The notes below the pieces were generated by a model. The model worked only from the letters and a program-made list of their open reading frames with translations. It was not told where the DNA came from and did no database searches. 64,000 nucleotides of DNA, from NCBI GenBank assembly GCA_949751835.1, contig CATKHK010000027.1:372001-436000 (forward strand), written 5' to 3'. This stretch comes from Blepharisma japonicum. Lineage: Eukaryota; Ciliophora; Heterotrichea; Heterotrichida; Blepharismidae. This document shows, in pieces, positions 61,311 through 64,000 of the stretch (within the stretch, counting starts at the first letter, position 1; every line of letters starts with the position of its first letter). Made by a program: the position numbers and the translations under genes.

Positions 61311-62339
61311 TTATTGTTTACAATCAAAGACTTCAATATCAATTGCTTTTCGCTTTTCTTTCCCATTTTCGATATATTTTTTGATGTGAAATCTGAATGA
61401 GAGTGGTTGCTTATTGACAATACTTTCTTTGAATTTTTTATGATTGATTCCAGATAGTAGTAAATCATCTTCACATAAAAATATGTCTGCTTGATCCGTA
61501 TCAAGAGTAATAAATCCAAACCTCTTTTTTAATTGATAAAATTTCAATTTTCCTGTGAATTTTCCCTGTGCTACTTCTTCTTCATTAAATGTTCCTCTTT
61601 TTTCTCTTTTTACTAATCCAACCTTTTGTGGAGGACTTTTCAAAATTATAGGAGCTTGCTCAATTTCTATACTTTTCACTGGTGTTTTTTCAGTCTTTTT
61701 TAATATAGATACAGGAGTAGGAGTGAAATCAGAGTCGCTCGAAAGGTCAGCCCAGCTGAATTTCTTTTTTTCCTCTTCAGGTTTTGCATATTTTTTTATA
61801 TTATCAGTCTCTGTCAAAGTGCTGTTTATATTATTCACTTTAATTGTATTTTTTGCTTCCTGAATCTTAGGCTTGCCAATAAGCTTCACAGTGTTTTCAA
61901 AACCTGGTGGTGGAGGAGTCAGCTGCAAAGGCATTGGATCTATAAGCTTCTGTGATTTTAGCTTTTTCATCTCCTCATGAAACTTGACTGGATCATTCGG
62001 CACTCCAGAGCAGCTCTTAGAAATCCACTGATCCAAGCGTTTACGATTGATTTCCCAGCTGAGTAGGTTTTCAGGCTCTTCTTCAGACTCTTCATCAATT
62101 GCATCAATATCACCTAGAATTTTTAAATCAGGGATAGGAATAGCTGAATTAAAAAAAACATTTTTAGGCTGTTTTTGAGAGCTGTGGTCGATTGGAATAT
62201 TCTCCACTACAAACAGAGATGGAGATGCTCCAGGAGAAATCTTGGCATTTGTGAAATCGAAAATTGGCCTTTCACGAGTGCTGAATTTCTTTGGGGCTGA
62301 GAAGCTGTGCTGTGGGTCGATTCTTGTCATAGAGCTCAT
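61311..62339 (-). CDS. Cold-shock-domain RNA-binding protein, 342 aa
   Basis: I chose ATG 62337-62339 (MSSMTRIDPQHSFSAPKKFS); an upstream in-frame ATG at 62387 would add 16 hydrophobic residues and is less likely. Residues 1-255 are polar with Pro-rich PLQLTPPPPGFENTVKLI and an acidic motif (KKKFSWADLSSDSDFTPTPV). Residues about 260-335 form a cold-shock/S1-like domain: GKFTGKLKFYQLKKRFGFIT (RNP1-like KRFGFI) and ADIFLCEDDLLLSGINHKKF. CSD proteins with such long tails occur in ciliates and other alveolates and are likely mRNA binding. No TGA is used. Stop TAA 61311-61313. Confidence 0.82.
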   Translation of the reverse strand: MSSMTRIDPQHSFSAPKKFSTRERPIFDFTNAKISPGASPSLFVVENIPIDHSSQKQPKNVFFNSAIPIPDLKILGDIDAIDEESEEEPENLLSWEINRKRLDQWISKSCSGVPNDPVKFHEEMKKLKSQKLIDPMPLQLTPPPPGFENTVKLIGKPKIQEAKNTIKVNNINSTLTETDNIKKYAKPEEEKKKFSWADLSSDSDFTPTPVSILKKTEKTPVKSIEIEQAPIILKSPPQKVGLVKREKRGTFNEEEVAQGKFTGKLKFYQLKKRFGFITLDTDQADIFLCEDDLLLSGINHKKFKESIVNKQPLSFRFHIKKYIENGKEKRKAIDIEVFDCKQ

Positions 62340-62705
62340 GATTTGATAGATATTAAAAATATTAATAAATCGGGAAAGGTATGGCAAATTATGCTAGAGA
62401 AATTAAAAGATTTAAGAATAAAAAAATTGAGTTTGTAGATGGCTTAGCTGGGTATTATCAGTAGGAAATGATAAAATAATCTTAAATAAATAAAATCAGA
62501 AGAGAAAAGATATATGAAATTTTAATAATAAAATGATTCATTATTCCTACATGAAGCAAAATGGAAAATTTTTGTTCTTAGAATGGTTTTTTATATAAAG
62601 TATATTTTTATTTAATTGAGAATGCGCATTGATTGAATTAATTCGTATTTATCACAACTCATCATAAAATTTCTATTTCTCTTCGAATAATTTTGTCATA
62701 AAAAT
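62340..62705. other. Spacer between divergent genes
   Basis: AT-rich DNA between the CSD gene and the SET-domain gene. Nothing recognisable. Confidence 0.45.
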
Positions 62706-64000
62706 ATGCGGGTTTTTGCAGTATCCCTTTTCCTTCTTTCTGCATCAAGTTACTTTGTCCCTGATACTATTACAGATGAAGAAAAAACTGAAGTTTTTGA
62801 CCAACTCAGCCAAAATCTCATTGGTGTAAAGATTCACTACTTTCCTGAAGAAAAACGCTACGGAATGGTGGCAACCAAAGACATCAAAAGATCTGATGCC
62901 ATTGCAGGAATTCCTTTAGATTTCAGTCTTACCTCATTTGATCAATTTCCTTGGTCTAACTATCTCTCATCTCTTGGGGACCCTACAGTTCTAATAGGTC
63001 GGCTTATTTATGAAAAATTTGTGAACCCTACTAAAAGTTGGTCAAATATTTATTACCATACCTATCCATCTGAAATAGAAAATATTTATAATTGGACTAC
63101 ATCAGAATATGACTATTTCGTAAATATTTTTAAAGAAAAAACAACGATTGAATTTCCATTGGATTTTGAATCAGGATATCAAAATTTCATTAAAGTTTTA
63201 GAAAAAATTAGATCGCTTAAAGAAGATTGTAAAGATTGCTTTAAACGTGAAGTTTGGACGTGGGCTTATTCAATTATGCTTTCTCAAAGCTTGGAAATAA
63301 CAAAAAAACTGTGAAAGGACACAAAGGGATACCCTTATAAATCTGGAGATGAAAATATTAAAGGATTATGCATTTTACCATTAGCAGATTTAGTAAAGCA
63401 TCAGCCTTTGCCAAATAAATATAAAAACCAGCTAGAAGGGCAGGCAGGAATTGGATTTCAAAGTAACCCACCAGCTGGAATTTTGTTCGCAGATCGAGAT
63501 ATTAAATACAAAACTGAAGTAGCTTGGAATAGAGCCCCTAAACGTAACTTTGAAATGCTTTTAGGCCATGGAATCGTTCACGATAGAAATAATAATGATT
63601 TTGTAGTTGCCCAAATATCAAAAATAAATGAATGCCCACCAAGATCACAAGGATATGGCACTACATGCGGATTTAGAGCTCTTATAAACCAATTTAACTA
63701 TGATTTATTTAATTATGCATTCACTGTTATTGGTGAAGCTCCATCTCAATTTATCAGCAGCACAGATGAATATTTCAAAAGTTTAGAAACTAAAAGAGAT
63801 AAAAAAGCCTTTTATGCAGCCCTTATGAAATATAGAGACTCAGTTGTGAGAACAATTGATGAATGCGTTATTTCCTATAGAAATATTAAGAGAAAGCTAG
63901 AAAAAAAAGAGCATGAAAATGAAAGGTATAAAAAGGTTGACAAAATGTGCCTTGGCCATCATGAAACAATTTTTAGTCACAAGAAGCTGGCTGAAAAAGC
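62706..64000 (+). CDS. Secretory SET-domain protein, Rubisco-LSMT/SETD3-like (3' end beyond window)
   Basis: ATG 62706 (MRVFAVSLFLLSASSYFVPD) gives a signal peptide; a TGA at 63312-63314 is Trp (TKKLWKDTKGYPY). The frame is open to the window end (431 residues). The SET domain runs from about residue 40 to 290. It starts KIHYFPEEKRYGMVATKDIK (the 'G-x-G-x-x-A-x-x-x-I' opening) and reaches LCILPLADLVKHQPLPNKYK, equivalent to the D-x-x-N-H block, though Asn is Lys here. An LSMT substrate-binding-like helical domain follows. LSMT-type enzymes methylate Lys or His in cytosolic or plastid proteins. The signal peptide makes this an unusual, secretory-pathway member; the His/Asn change leaves activity uncertain. 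Confidence 0.8.

Noticed and set aside
1-64000. Internally eliminated sequences, CRISPR arrays, tRNA or rRNA genes, retroelements or virus-like elements
   Set aside because: Genes are continuous apart from 15/16-nt introns, and I saw no spaced repeats, tRNA-like folds, transposase or capsid-type proteins.

Overview
The window looks like macronuclear DNA of a heterotrich ciliate that reads UGA as tryptophan, most probably Blepharisma or a close relative. Three things support this. (1) Nearly every long gene is crossed by in-frame TGA codons, while TAA and TAG alone end genes. Several TGAs fall where the protein family has an invariant Trp (sestrin VDWRIYIA and HRPW, PRPF3 VEWWD, TBC LLWDW, DUF1349 YWRK). 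(2) Nine introns are exactly 15 nt and two are 16 nt. All are GT...AG, and all nine 15-mers carry an A at position 10, the known heterotrich branch-point pattern. (3) The DNA is AT-rich and gene-dense, with very short spacers. No telomere, rRNA, tRNA, CRISPR or virus-like element was recognised. Species assignment is inference from these traits, not from a database match.

Layout. 1-11.8 kb: partial NT-C2-like gene, two large coiled-coil genes, acyl-protein thioesterase, an intron-containing orphan, a charged orphan, a membrane protein with a possible Golgin A7/ERF4 fold, an ankyrin-AGC kinase, a DUF1349 protein and a two-domain Alba protein with an RG-rich linker. 11.8-15.7 kb: a tandem array of small secreted proteins (two intact copies, one decayed copy) followed by about 1.1 kb of apparently empty DNA. 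15.7-26.2 kb: TBC RabGAP, MFS transporter, two tandem Ctr copper transporters, a small Alba protein, a sestrin, a secreted orphan, a disordered orphan, a very small CAAX protein that resembles a G-protein gamma subunit, and a USP53/54-like deubiquitinase. 26.2-30 kb: tandem twin purple-acid-phosphatase-like genes. 30-39 kb: a divergent gene pair with only 16 bp between start codons, several orphans, a SEC11-like protein lacking the catalytic His, an SLC38A9-like transporter and an RFT1 homologue. 39-50 kb: DM10/EF-hand protein of the EFHC1/RIB72 type, a glucose-6-phosphatase-like membrane protein lacking the His nucleophile, kinesin-1-like motor, ABCE1, PRPF3 and a small ionotropic glutamate receptor. 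50-64 kb: LZTR1-like kelch/double-BTB protein, giant F-box-like/LRR protein, CNNM-type CBS protein, a decayed purine-rich stretch, DHHC palmitoyltransferase, TIM17, a cold-shock-domain protein and a partial secreted SET-domain protein.

The genes are mostly unrelated neighbours, as usual in a ciliate macronucleus, but some functional pairs stand out. Sestrin and the SLC38A9-like protein are both amino-acid inputs to TORC1 in animals. The DHHC enzyme, the possible ERF4-like partner and the acyl-protein thioesterase could form a palmitoylation/depalmitoylation cycle. A DM10 ciliary protein and a kinesin serve cilia and microtubules. ABCE1, PRPF3, TIM17, RFT1 and the kinesin are housekeeping genes that validate the reading code and intron model. 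Convergent neighbours have stop codons as little as 2 bp apart.
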